Positions 1 to 7,470 are shown, counted from the stretch's first letter. The stretch: 12,832 bases of DNA from Nitratiruptor sp. (GCA_015494505.1 WGBB01000148.1:1-12832), one strand, 5' to 3'. Notes: generated by a model not told the origin, from the sequence alone. Program-made: numbers and translations.

Positions 1-864
1 GCGCGCACCCTCAAAAATCCCAAAGACCGTCTCATTACGATGCTGGTGCTGGGATTTATGAACTGTAGCGCCAGACTTCCGGTCTACGTGCTGCTCATCG
101 CCGCCTTTTTTCCCACCACCAATGCGGGCAATGTACTTTTTGCCATCTATATCAGCGGTGCGATTTTGGGGCTTATCGTGGCTAAAATACTTCGCATCGT
201 CCTTTTTAAGGGTGAGCCGGAACCGTTTGTGATGGAGATGCCGCCCTATCGCTTCCCGTCTCTCAAAGCACTCGGGATGGAGCTGTGGCTCAAAGCGAAG
301 CTCTTTTTGAAAAAAGCGGGTACCTTCATCGCGGGTGCTGCGATGATTATCTGGTTTTTGAGCAATTTTCCGCACAATCCCCAGCTTATCAAGCAGTATG
401 AGCAAAAAATCGCACAGGCACAGACAAAAGAGCAAAAAGTAGCACTCCAAAACGAGCTGGCTGCGAAAAATCTCGAATATAGCTTCATCGGTCGCATCGG
501 CAAGACCATCGAGCCCGTTTTTGCGCCTCTTGGGTTTGACTGGCGCCTCAGCGTAGCCACTATCAGCGGTCTGGCGGCAAAAGAGGTGGTGGTCTCTACC
601 TTGGCCACTCTCTATGCAGTAGGCGAAGCCGATGAGAAGAGCTCCACATTGATAGAGCGTCTGCGACAAAACATCGATTTTAAAACGGCAATAGCACTCA
701 TTGTTATTATAATGATATACAGCCCCTGCGTGGCGGCTATGAGTACATTCTATGCCGAGGTGCCCCAATGGGCGTGGCGCGCCTTTTATACCATCTATCC
801 CAACGTGCTCGCTTGGCTGTTGGCGTATAGTGTGTATAATATACTTGCGGCACTAGGATATTAA
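1..864 (+). CDS. feoB: Ferrous iron transport protein B, C-terminal part (5' end outside window)
   Basis: FeoB is the inner-membrane Fe(II) transporter with an N-terminal G-protein domain. Only the C-terminal 287 residues are visible: the reading frame is open from base 1 and the first Met codon at 40 is internal. The stretch from base 1 reads RTLKNPKDRLITM and leads into NCSARLPVY, the first Gate motif of FeoB, whose Cys is the proposed metal-contacting residue. A second Gate region follows, with SGLAAKEVVVSTLATLYAVG and later IYSPCVAAM. About five hydrophobic membrane segments are visible, the last ending five codons before the stop. Between the second and third blocks lies a charged, probably helical stretch (KQYEQKIAQAQTKEQKVA) before the family motif GRIGKTIEPVFAPLGFDW. 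No feoA or feoC is visible in this window. A lipoprotein protease gene follows after 10 bp and is probably co-transcribed. The G domain cannot be assessed. Confidence 0.95.
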   Translation, partial: ARTLKNPKDRLITMLVLGFMNCSARLPVYVLLIAAFFPTTNAGNVLFAIYISGAILGLIVAKILRIVLFKGEPEPFVMEMPPYRFPSLKALGMELWLKAKLFLKKAGTFIAGAAMIIWFLSNFPHNPQLIKQYEQKIAQAQTKEQKVALQNELAAKNLEYSFIGRIGKTIEPVFAPLGFDWRLSVATISGLAAKEVVVSTLATLYAVGEADEKSSTLIERLRQNIDFKTAIALIVIIMIYSPCVAAMSTFYAEVPQWAWRAFYTIYPNVLAWLLAYSVYNILAALGY

Positions 865-874
865 AGGATTTGCT

Positions 875-1660
875 ATGAAACGACTTATCGCTAGCTTAGC
901 TCTTCTACTTTTTTTCGCGGGCTGTACGAAAAATCCCTATACCCACAGGCAACAGCTCATTCTCATCTCACCCCAGCAAGAGCTTCGTATGGGGCTGAGT
1001 GCAGAGCAGCAGATTCTACGCAAAGCCAAAGTCTCCCATAATCCTCGCTACATCGAGATGGTCAACCGTGTGGCGATGCGTATTGCCCGCACGGCCGAAG
1101 CGGAGTTCCATCCCCACTATCAGTGGGAATTTCATGTTCTTGAGTCAAAAAAGATTAACGCTTTTTGCCTTCCAGGAGGCAAAATATTCGTCTATACGGG
1201 TCTTTTGAAACTTGTGGATAACGACGATCAGCTGGCGGCCGTAATCGGCCACGAAGTAGCCCATGCGATTTTGCGCCACGGAAGTGAGCGGGTCTCTATG
1301 GCGATGGTGGGACAGATCGGGCACGAGCTCTTAGCAAGAGGTATGCAGATTTCGGGCAAAAGATGGGGGCCTTTGTATGATTTGGCCTACGGTGTGACGG
1401 CACAGTACGGCGTTTTATACCCCTTTAGCAGGAAGTTTGAGTACGAAGCGGACCAGTTGGGGATGTATCTGATGTATAAAGCCTGCTATAATCCTAAAGA
1501 GGCCATCAGGTTTTGGTACAAGATGATGAAGGCTTCACGTGTTCATATTCCCGAGCTTCTCTCTACGCACCCATCCGATAGGCACCGCATCGAAGCGCTC
1601 CAGCGTTACCTCGCAAAACTTCAGCGCATCCCTCGCAAATGTAAAGGCGTAGTTCAATAA
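875..1660 (+). CDS. M48-family zinc metalloprotease, lipoprotein (LoiP/YcaL-like)
   Basis: Predicted periplasmic, lipid-anchored zinc endopeptidase of peptidase family M48, 261 aa. A short charged N-terminus and hydrophobic stretch end in the lipobox FAGC, so Cys17 would be the lipidated residue. Residue +2 is Thr, not Asp, which under the E. coli sorting rule favours outer-membrane delivery. The catalytic motif HEVAH is at residues 126-130 (zinc ligands His126 and His130, catalytic Glu127), and the third ligand is Glu191 in FEYEADQLG. The upstream NAFCLPGGKIFVYTGLL segment is the typical M48 substrate-cleft strand. There is no TPR extension, so it resembles the small E. coli proteins LoiP and YcaL rather than BepA. 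Such proteases degrade misassembled outer-membrane proteins; that role here is by family only. The start is supported by AAAGGA at 863-868, which overlaps the feoB stop with a 6-nt spacer. Confidence 0.9.
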   Translation: MKRLIASLALLLFFAGCTKNPYTHRQQLILISPQQELRMGLSAEQQILRKAKVSHNPRYIEMVNRVAMRIARTAEAEFHPHYQWEFHVLESKKINAFCLPGGKIFVYTGLLKLVDNDDQLAAVIGHEVAHAILRHGSERVSMAMVGQIGHELLARGMQISGKRWGPLYDLAYGVTAQYGVLYPFSRKFEYEADQLGMYLMYKACYNPKEAIRFWYKMMKASRVHIPELLSTHPSDRHRIEALQRYLAKLQRIPRKCKGVVQ

Positions 1661-1676
1661 AATTTTGCTACAATTG
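1659..1676 (+). promoter_or_regulatory. Promoter-like element with extended -10 upstream of the CoA-binding gene
   Basis: The 36-bp gap after the protease gene contains an AT-rich tract followed by GCTACAAT, with hexamer TACAAT at 1669-1674. Campylobacterota housekeeping promoters are known for a well-conserved -10, AT-rich upstream DNA and no clear -35, which fits. A nearly identical 18-bp element (16 of 18 positions) lies at 4243-4260 upstream of ilvB. A start about 7 nt downstream would leave a leader of only about 15 nt before the ATG at 1697. Inferred from sequence pattern only. Confidence 0.5.
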
Positions 1677-1696
1677 CGCCTAAAAAAGGATATGCG

Positions 1697-2128
1697 ATGG
1701 AGTGCGAGTTTCCCGCTTACAATGCCGATTTGGACGCAATAAAAGAGATTTTTGAAAGCGTCAAGACCATCGCTGTGGTAGGGCTCTCGCCCAACCCTAC
1801 CAAAGATAGCCATAAAGTGGCGGCATACCTCCAAAGCGTGGGTTACAAGATAGTCCCCATCTATCCCAAAGAGGATGAGATTTTAGGCCAAAAGGTCTAT
1901 CGCTCCTTGGCAGAAGTTCCTTTTGCTATCGATATGATCGATGTCTTTCGCAAACCTGCCGCAGTTGGACCCATCGTGGATGCGGCTATTGCGCGCGGCG
2001 ATGTAAAAGTGGTGTGGCTTCAAAAAGGTATTGTCAACAACGAAGCTGCGAAAAAGGCACTTGAGGCCGGCATGCAAGTGGTGCAAAACCGCTGCACCAT
2101 GGTGGACCACAAAATGCTCTTTGGGTAA
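1697..2128 (+). CDS. CoA-binding domain protein (YccU/CoA_binding_2 family)
   Basis: Small single-domain Rossmann-fold protein, 143 aa, of the CoA_binding_2 (YccU-like) family. The nucleotide-binding strand and loop are IAVVGLSPNPTKDSHKVA (about residues 25-42), followed by GYKIVPIYP (49-57), the VWLQKGI strand (106-112) and the hallmark C-terminal motif NRCTMVDHK (131-139) with Cys133. The family resembles the CoA-binding domain of succinyl-CoA synthetase but lacks any catalytic partner domain; its physiological role is not established. The start follows AAAAAAGGA (1682-1690) with a 6-nt spacer; the nearby ATG at 1692 is out of frame. The stop is 3 nt before the ilvA ATG, so the two genes are very likely co-translated. 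It may be sensitive to CoA or acyl-CoA state, but nothing in the sequence proves this. Confidence 0.88.
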   Translation: MECEFPAYNADLDAIKEIFESVKTIAVVGLSPNPTKDSHKVAAYLQSVGYKIVPIYPKEDEILGQKVYRSLAEVPFAIDMIDVFRKPAAVGPIVDAAIARGDVKVVWLQKGIVNNEAAKKALEAGMQVVQNRCTMVDHKMLFG

Positions 2129-2131
2129 GCA

Positions 2132-3343
2132 ATGATAGCGTTACAAAAAATCGAGGAAGCGGCCAAACGCATCGAAAAAGTGGCTTCACGCACGCCTTTT
2201 GCCTATGCGCCGATCTTGAGCAAAAAGTGTGGTTACGAAATTTACCTCAAAAAAGAGAATCTTCAAGTCACGGGAGCTTTCAAGCTACGCGGGGCTTTCA
2301 ATAAAATCGCCACACTCTCCCAAGAGGAAAAAGCGGCCGGAGTGGTGGCGGCAAGTGCCGGCAACCACGCCCAAGGCGTGGCATTTAGCGCAAACTACTT
2401 CAATATACCTGCAGCTATCGTGATGCCCGAATCGACTCCCCTTACAAAAGTCAACGGCGTCAAAGCGTACGGCGCGGAGGTGATACTCCACGGCAAGAAC
2501 TACGACGAAGCCTATGAATATGCCGTAGAGTATGCAAAAACAGAGGGCAAAACCTTCGTGCATCCCTTCGCAGATGAGGAGGTGATGGCGGGGCAAGGCA
2601 CTATAGCGCTCGAGATACTCGAACAAGCCGAGAAACTCGATGCCGTAATAGTACCCATAGGAGGCGGAGGGCTGATTGCCGGGATGGCGAGTGCCATTAA
2701 GCAGCTGAATCCCGCTATCAAAGTGATCGGCGTCACGGCCGCAGGGGCTCCCGCCATGCGACAATCCTTCGAACTGGGACGTCCGGTGGATAGCACAGAC
2801 GTGCGTACCATCGCAGACGGCATAGCCGTGCGCGACACCTCACCCGTAACACTCGATATTATCCTTGAGACGGTGGACGATATCGTCGAGGTGGATGATG
2901 AAGAGATAGCTGATGCGATACTCTTTTTGCTCGAAAACCAAAAGCTTGTAGTCGAAGGGGCAGGTGCCGTGGGGGTGGCGGCTCTTTTGTACGATAAGTT
3001 GGACCTTCCTCCCCAAAGCCGTGTGGCCGTGGTGCTGAGCGGCGGTAACATCGACGTGACGATGCTTAGCGTCATTATCGAAAAAGGTCTTATAAAATCC
3101 TATCGCAAGATGAAGCTTATCGTCACCCTCGTCGATAAACCCGGTTCGCTTCTTAAACTCACAGAAATCTTTGCCCAAACGGGAGCCAATATCGTCCAGA
3201 TAGGATACGACCGCACTTCTGCATCACTGGCATACGGCGATGCGAATGTCTCTATAGGGCTGGAGACCAAAGGCAAAGAGCATCAAGAAGAGATTCGAAG
3301 GCTTCTTACCCAGCATCACTACCGCTTCTATGAGGAGCGCTGA
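2132..3343 (+). CDS. ilvA: Threonine dehydratase (threonine ammonia-lyase), PLP-dependent, with ACT-like domain
   Basis: Deaminates threonine to 2-oxobutanoate, the first committed step to isoleucine. It has 403 aa, the shorter form (E. coli IlvA is about 514 aa with a double regulatory domain). The PLP lysine is Lys51 in TGAFKLRGAFNK. The substrate loop SAGNHAQG is at 75-82 and the phosphate-binding GGGG at 177-180. The catalytic fold ends near residue 320 after VVLSGGNIDVTML. Residues about 326-403 form a single ACT-like domain (MKLIVTLVDKPGSLLKLTEI), the architecture of many bacterial IlvA/TdcB-type enzymes, so isoleucine or valine control is plausible but unproven. Proximity to ilvBN supports a biosynthetic role over a catabolic one. 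It starts 3 nt after the previous stop without a strong Shine-Dalgarno, which suggests translational coupling, and its TGA overlaps the next ATG (TGATG at 3341-3345). Confidence 0.95.
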   Translation: MIALQKIEEAAKRIEKVASRTPFAYAPILSKKCGYEIYLKKENLQVTGAFKLRGAFNKIATLSQEEKAAGVVAASAGNHAQGVAFSANYFNIPAAIVMPESTPLTKVNGVKAYGAEVILHGKNYDEAYEYAVEYAKTEGKTFVHPFADEEVMAGQGTIALEILEQAEKLDAVIVPIGGGGLIAGMASAIKQLNPAIKVIGVTAAGAPAMRQSFELGRPVDSTDVRTIADGIAVRDTSPVTLDIILETVDDIVEVDDEEIADAILFLLENQKLVVEGAGAVGVAALLYDKLDLPPQSRVAVVLSGGNIDVTMLSVIIEKGLIKSYRKMKLIVTLVDKPGSLLKLTEIFAQTGANIVQIGYDRTSASLAYGDANVSIGLETKGKEHQEEIRRLLTQHHYRFYEER

Positions 3344-4242
3344 TGGCAGTGGGTATCGATATCGGCTCTAATTCTTTTAGAGCCGTAAAAATCGATTGCG
3401 CTACGAAAAAGAAACTTGCCGAGTATGAAAAGGTAGTCCGCACTGCCGAGGAGCTCGAATCGACCGCAAAGATAGGCGAAGCGGCTATCAAGCGTATCAT
3501 AGATGCTTTTAGGGAGGTAGAAGAGCTCTTTGGAGAGTTCGATAAAGTGCGTGCCGTATCCACGGCAGCCTTTCGCAAAGCCAAAAACAGCCAAGAGGTA
3601 CGAGAGCGTATCGAAAAAGCTACGGGTATAGCCGTAGAGATTATCGATGAAGAGACGGAGTCGCTCCTAAGTGTCAAAGGTGTGGAGTTTGGGCTCGCAT
3701 CCAAAGGTATCGCCACGGAGCGCTTCTTAATGGCAGATATCGGAGGGGCCTCCACGGAGCTCATCTTAAAGCATCGCAAAGATATTCTCTTTCGCTCCTT
3801 CGATTTGGGCATATTGACCACCATCCAGCGCTTTCGCTCCAAAGAGGAGATAGTGTTTGGCATCAGGCGCAAAATGGCCGATATCCAAGAGTTTTTGCTC
3901 GATGCCTACGAGCTCTTCGGCAAGCCCAAGATTTTCGCCGGCACGGGCGGCACCCCCGCTACTGTAGCGGCACTGAAACTTGGACTTAGTTACGAAACCT
4001 ATGATGCAGCCAAGGTAAGCGGCGCTACAATAGATATTACGGACATACGAAGCGCCTACGAGCGCCTCAAACTGCTCGACCCCCAAAAGCGTGCCAAGCT
4101 AGTGGGCACGGGGCGTGAGGACGCCATTATGGCCGGCCTTGTAATTCTCGAAGAGCTTATGAGGCATGCCGGCTATAAAAAAATGGTGGTTTGCGACGAA
4201 GGCGTGCGCGAAGGCGCGGCGCTGAGTCTATGTGAAAAATAG
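3343..4242 (+). CDS. Ppx/GppA-family exopolyphosphatase / guanosine pentaphosphatase
   Basis: Cytosolic ASKHA-fold phosphatase, 299 aa, of the family that hydrolyses polyphosphate and/or pppGpp. Visible motifs are phosphate loop 1 DIGSNSFR (6-13), AVSTAAFRKAKN (71-82), phosphate loop 2 ADIGGASTEL (131-140), the adenosine-type loop AGTGGTPATVAAL (199-211), GREDAIMAG (257-265) and the C-terminal DEGVREGAAL (285-294). It is about the length of the two actin-like domains alone; the C-terminal HD-type helical domains of the roughly 500-residue E. coli Ppx and GppA are missing, as in other short family members. Where E. coli Ppx has SGHEEAR, this protein has DEETESL; Glu106 aligns with the proposed catalytic Glu, but the flanking residues differ. 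Substrate preference cannot be read from the sequence. The start codon overlaps the ilvA stop by 1 nt, with GAGGAG 5 nt upstream. Confidence 0.9.
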   Translation: MAVGIDIGSNSFRAVKIDCATKKKLAEYEKVVRTAEELESTAKIGEAAIKRIIDAFREVEELFGEFDKVRAVSTAAFRKAKNSQEVRERIEKATGIAVEIIDEETESLLSVKGVEFGLASKGIATERFLMADIGGASTELILKHRKDILFRSFDLGILTTIQRFRSKEEIVFGIRRKMADIQEFLLDAYELFGKPKIFAGTGGTPATVAALKLGLSYETYDAAKVSGATIDITDIRSAYERLKLLDPQKRAKLVGTGREDAIMAGLVILEELMRHAGYKKMVVCDEGVREGAALSLCEK

Positions 4243-4260
4243 AAAATTTCGCTACAATTT
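4243..4260 (+). promoter_or_regulatory. Promoter-like element with extended -10 upstream of ilvB
   Basis: Directly after the Ppx/GppA stop codon (TAG 4240-4242) lies an A/T tract and GCTACAAT, with hexamer TACAAT at 4253-4258. It matches the element at 1659-1676 in 16 of 18 positions, and both begin at a stop codon. The predicted start (near 4265) leaves only about 20 nt before the ilvB ATG. That excludes a leader peptide or attenuator on this transcript, unlike the enterobacterial ilv operons. Pattern-based inference. Confidence 0.5.
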
Positions 4261-4285
4261 GGTAATTTAAAGCTTAGGAGAATCG

Positions 4286-5980
4286 ATGGCTAAGATGACC
4301 GGTGCCCAGATGGTTGTTGAAGCGATGCGCGAAGAGAATGTGGAGGTAGTTTTCGGCTACCCCGGCGGCGCGATTATGAACGTCTATGACGAAATCTACA
4401 AAAAACGCTACTTCCAGCATATTCTCACGCGCCACGAACAGGCTGCGGTGCATGCTGCAGACGGATACGCGAGAGCCACAGGCAAGGTGGGTGTGGCGTT
4501 TGTCACCAGCGGTCCCGGATTTACCAATGCCGTTACGGGTCTTGCCACGGCATATATGGACTCTATTCCTCTTGTCGTCATCAGCGGTCAGGTACCGCTT
4601 TCGATGATAGGCACTGATGCTTTCCAAGAGATCGATGCGGTGGGCATCAGCCGCCCTTGTACCAAGCACAATTTCCTCGTCAAGAGCGCCGAGGAGCTGC
4701 CTGAAATCTTAGCGCAGGCTTTTTACATCGCACGTACGGGTCGCCCGGGACCGGTGCATGTGGACATACCAAAAGACGTGACGGCGCAGATAGCGGAGTT
4801 TAACTATCCCAAAGAGGTGAAGCTCGAAACCTATAAACCCACCATCAAAGGCAATGCCCGCCAGATCAAAAAGGCTGTCGAAGCGATAGCGAACGCCAAG
4901 AAGCCGGTCTTTTATCTGGGTGGCGGTATCATTCACTCAAACAGCGCAGATCTTGTACGAGAGCTCGTGGCGGCTACGCAGATACCGGCCGTAGAGACCT
5001 TGATGGCTAGAGGCACGCTGCGCTACGACGACCCTATGCTTCTAGGTATGGTAGGTATGCACGGTACCTATGCGGCCAATATGGCAATGAGCGAAGCAGA
5101 TCTTCTCATAGCCCTAGGGCCTCGCTTCGATGACCGCGTTACGGGGAAACTCAGCGAATTTGCCAAGTACGCCAAAATAATCCATATCGATATCGACCCG
5201 AGTTCTATAGGCAAATTGGTGCATGTAGACTACCCGATAGTAGGCGACCTCAAAGCGGTCCTCACCGAGCTTGTGCCGCAAGCAAAAGAGAAAGTGGATC
5301 CCGCTCGCTACGAATCGTGGCGTGAGATCCTCAGACGCTATGACGAGCTCCATCCGCTTACCTACGAAGATAGCGACGAGGTGCTCAAACCCGAATGGGT
5401 CATCCAGCGAACCGGTGAAAAACTCAAGGGCAAGGCACGCATCTCCACCGATGTGGGACAGCACCAGATGTGGGCGGCGCAGTACTATCCTTTTACGCGT
5501 CCGCGTGAGTTCATCACCAGCGGTGGACTTGGGACCATGGGTTTCGGATTTCCTGCCGCTATGGGTGTCAAGAGGGGAATCCCCGATGAGATTAGCGTCA
5601 ACTTCACGGGCGACGGCTCGATTTTGATGAATATCCAGGAGCTCATGACGGCCGTGGAATACAGATTGCCGGTGATCAATATTATTCTCAACAATAACTA
5701 CCTCGGCATGGTGCGCCAGTGGCAGACATTCTTTTACGACAAGCGCTATGCCGAAACCGATCTATCGATGCAGCCGGACTTCGTAAAGCTTGCGGAGAGT
5801 TTCGGCGGCGTGGGGTATCGTGTCCATACCAAAGAGGAGTTCGACGCTGCGCTCGACGATGCTATAAGCAAAAACGTAGTGGCTCTCATAGATGTGGTGG
5901 TGGATCGCTATGAAAACGTACTGCCGATGGTACCGGCCGGTGGAAGTCTTTACAATATGCTTTTAGAATATAAGGATTGA
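4286..5980 (+). CDS. ilvB: Acetolactate synthase (acetohydroxyacid synthase), large catalytic subunit
   Basis: ThDP-, FAD- and Mg-dependent enzyme that condenses pyruvate with pyruvate or 2-oxobutanoate, first common step of valine, leucine and isoleucine synthesis; its 2-oxobutanoate can come from the ilvA product encoded upstream. It is a full-length 564 aa. The catalytic Glu that activates ThDP is Glu51 in LTRHEQAAVHAADGYARATG. The N-terminal PYR domain spans about 1-165, the FAD-binding middle domain about 190-345 (ALGPRFDDRVTGK), and the C-terminal PP domain carries the ThDP/Mg motif from GDGS (442-445) to NNNY (469-472), followed by GMVRQW (474-479). A Shine-Dalgarno TTAGGAG (4274-4280) lies 5 nt before the ATG. 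The TGA is followed at once by ilvN. Order ilvB-ilvN-lpxD matches C. jejuni as I recall it. The symbol ilvI would be an equally valid name. Confidence 0.97.
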   Translation: MAKMTGAQMVVEAMREENVEVVFGYPGGAIMNVYDEIYKKRYFQHILTRHEQAAVHAADGYARATGKVGVAFVTSGPGFTNAVTGLATAYMDSIPLVVISGQVPLSMIGTDAFQEIDAVGISRPCTKHNFLVKSAEELPEILAQAFYIARTGRPGPVHVDIPKDVTAQIAEFNYPKEVKLETYKPTIKGNARQIKKAVEAIANAKKPVFYLGGGIIHSNSADLVRELVAATQIPAVETLMARGTLRYDDPMLLGMVGMHGTYAANMAMSEADLLIALGPRFDDRVTGKLSEFAKYAKIIHIDIDPSSIGKLVHVDYPIVGDLKAVLTELVPQAKEKVDPARYESWREILRRYDELHPLTYEDSDEVLKPEWVIQRTGEKLKGKARISTDVGQHQMWAAQYYPFTRPREFITSGGLGTMGFGFPAAMGVKRGIPDEISVNFTGDGSILMNIQELMTAVEYRLPVINIILNNNYLGMVRQWQTFFYDKRYAETDLSMQPDFVKLAESFGGVGYRVHTKEEFDAALDDAISKNVVALIDVVVDRYENVLPMVPAGGSLYNMLLEYKD

Positions 5981-5982
5981 TG

Positions 5983-6456
5983 ATGCATAGCAGTGAAAGA
6001 AGAGTAATTTCCGTTATCGTGCTTAACGAGCATGGAGTCCTCTCTCGCATCACCGGGCTTTTTGCCGCTCGCGGCTACAATATCGAAAGCGTCACCGTCG
6101 CACCGATTCCAGGAAGCAAATACTCTCGCCTCACCATCGTCACCAGCGGTAGCCCACGCGTCATAGAGCAGATTATCAAGCAGCTGCACAAGCTTATCCC
6201 CGTCTATAAAGTCATCGAACATAGCGAGCTCGTGGAAAAAGAGATGGTACTAGCTAAAATACCTCTCGAAGAGCGCTTGGCGGATGTGGAGGCGCTCTGT
6301 CGTGCCTACAACGGTAATATCGTCAATATCGGTACCGATACCGCTATTATAATGGCTGCCGATGAACCGAGTCGCATTACCAACTTCATAAAAGCGCTCA
6401 AGCGCTTCAACCCCAAAGAGATAGTCCGCAGCGGCGTCGTGGCTATTGAGAGATAG
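5983..6456 (+). CDS. ilvN: Acetolactate synthase small (regulatory) subunit
   Basis: Regulatory partner of IlvB that stimulates activity and confers valine feedback inhibition. With the start chosen here it is 157 aa. An N-terminal ACT domain (about 7-80) is followed by the small-subunit C-terminal domain (about 85-157). Residues known in E. coli IlvH to matter for valine binding are conserved: Asn15, Gly18, Asn33 and Ala40 correspond to Asn11, Gly14, Asn29 and Ala36, so valine sensitivity is expected. Start choice: TTG 5977, ATG 5980 and ATG 5983 are in frame. AAGGA at 5972-5976 is 6 nt from ATG 5983, 3 nt from ATG 5980 and directly abuts TTG 5977, so 5983 is preferred; 5980 would give a TGATG overlap with ilvB like the ilvA junction. 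The symbol ilvH is also used in this phylum. Confidence 0.95.
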   Translation: MHSSERRVISVIVLNEHGVLSRITGLFAARGYNIESVTVAPIPGSKYSRLTIVTSGSPRVIEQIIKQLHKLIPVYKVIEHSELVEKEMVLAKIPLEERLADVEALCRAYNGNIVNIGTDTAIIMAADEPSRITNFIKALKRFNPKEIVRSGVVAIER

Positions 6457-6458
6457 TG

Positions 6459-7412
6459 ATGAAGCTCAGCGAAATAGCAAAAGAGTTCGACCTTCGCCTC
6501 GAAGGCGAAGATAAAGAGATTACGGGGCTTGAGGCCCTCGATAAAGCTGGACCTACGCAGCTGTCTTTTTTGGAAAACAAAAAGTACCTCAAAGCCCTTG
6601 CATCCACCAAAGCGGGTGCAGTCATACTCAAAGAGGAGCATCTTAGCTCTTTGCCCAAAGGCGCAAGCGCACTTATTAGCGATGAACCGTACCTTACGCT
6701 CGCCTATATCTCCAAACTTTTTGCCAAGCCACCTTTCGAACAAGAGGGTGAAGCCCCTAAAATCGGAAAAAACTGCACCATCGCTAAGAACGTATATATC
6801 GGCTATGGAAGCATCATCGAAGATAATGTTACATTGATGCCGGGTGTGGTGATTGGAGACAATGTGCGTATAGGCGCAGGGACGATTCTTTATCCCAACG
6901 TCACCGTCTATCGTGACTGTGTCATCGGGAAAAACTGCATCATCCACGCCGGCACCGTAATAGGGAGCGATGGCTACGGTTTCGCCCATACCAAAGATGG
7001 ACGCCACATCAAGATATATCAAAACGGTAACGTCATCATCGAAGAGGATGTGGAGATAGGAGCCAACTGCACCATCGATAGAGCGGTGTTCGGCTCTACC
7101 GTGATCAAAGCCGGCACCAAACTGGACAATCTCATCCAAATAGGGCATAACTGCGAAATAGGCGAAAACGTGCTTATGGCCAGCCAGGTAGGAATTTCGG
7201 GTTCGTCCACGCTGGGGCGCAACGTGGTGATGGGAGGACAGAGTGCCACGGCAGGGCATCTGAGCATCGGCGATTTTGCCGTCATCGCAGCACGTGGCGG
7301 CGTGACCAAATCGATCCCCGGCGGCAAGACCTACGCCGGGTTTCCTCTTATGGAGCACAAAGCCTGGCTTAAGCTTCAAGCGATTTTGGCTCGAATGGTT
7401 AAAAAAACGTAA
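6459..7412 (+). CDS. lpxD: UDP-3-O-(3-hydroxyacyl)glucosamine N-acyltransferase
   Basis: Third step of lipid A synthesis: transfers a hydroxyacyl chain from acyl carrier protein to the 2-amino group of UDP-3-O-acylglucosamine. With ATG 6459 it is 317 aa. The N-terminal LpxD domain (about 1-95) contains LSFLENKKYLKAL, and the middle and C-terminal part is a left-handed beta-helix of hexapeptide repeats (about 100-290: IGKNCTIAKNVYIG, IGDNVRIGAG and so on). The proposed catalytic His is His230 in IQIGHNCEIG, equivalent to E. coli His239. A short C-terminal helix (AWLKLQAILARMVKK) follows, as in the family. Start choice: GTG 6456 would overlap the ilvN TAG by 1 nt, but GAGAG at 6448-6452 sits 6 nt before ATG 6459. 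It is the last gene of the ilvBN transcription unit; the pairing with branched-chain synthesis is one of position, not of pathway. Confidence 0.95.
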   Translation: MKLSEIAKEFDLRLEGEDKEITGLEALDKAGPTQLSFLENKKYLKALASTKAGAVILKEEHLSSLPKGASALISDEPYLTLAYISKLFAKPPFEQEGEAPKIGKNCTIAKNVYIGYGSIIEDNVTLMPGVVIGDNVRIGAGTILYPNVTVYRDCVIGKNCIIHAGTVIGSDGYGFAHTKDGRHIKIYQNGNVIIEEDVEIGANCTIDRAVFGSTVIKAGTKLDNLIQIGHNCEIGENVLMASQVGISGSSTLGRNVVMGGQSATAGHLSIGDFAVIAARGGVTKSIPGGKTYAGFPLMEHKAWLKLQAILARMVKKT

Positions 7413-7423
7413 CTTTTGTAGCA

Positions 7424-7464
7424 CTCCTTTTGGGTCCGCTATGCTATAATGGACCAAAAAGGAG
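7424..7464. repeat. Inverted repeat enclosing a -10 box and covering a Shine-Dalgarno
   Basis: Arms 7424-7437 and 7451-7464 are complementary at 13 of 14 positions (only G7432/A7456 fails) around a 13-nt loop. The loop holds TATAAT at 7445-7450, and the right arm contains most of the AAGGAGG (7459-7465) that serves the following gene. It fills most of the 58-bp gap between lpxD and the 98-residue gene. As RNA it would hide the ribosome site in transcripts reading through from lpxD; as DNA it could be an operator across the promoter. No T-run follows on either strand close enough for an intrinsic terminator. The pairing is seen directly; the function is inferred. Confidence 0.7.
7443..7450 (+). 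promoter_or_regulatory. Promoter with extended -10 (GCTATAAT) for the 98-residue gene
   Basis: GCTATAAT contains a perfect -10 hexamer (7445-7450) preceded by the same GCTA-type extension as the elements at 1667 and 4251. No -35 is visible at 16-18 bp, as usual for this phylum. Transcription would begin near 7456-7458, leaving about 14 nt before the ATG and placing the Shine-Dalgarno almost at the 5' end of the mRNA. It lies in the loop of the inverted repeat 7424-7464. Confidence 0.6.
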
Positions 7465-7470
7465 GCAAAT

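Noticed and set aside
2285..3075. Two overlapping minus-strand open frames within ilvA
   Set aside because: Low-complexity Ser/Ile-rich or His/Gly-rich translations opposite a clear threonine dehydratase.
7424..7464. Intrinsic terminator for lpxD
   Set aside because: The stem is good, but no T-run follows on the plus strand; the next bases are the start region of the following gene. On the minus strand the nearest T-run is about 17 nt beyond the stem.
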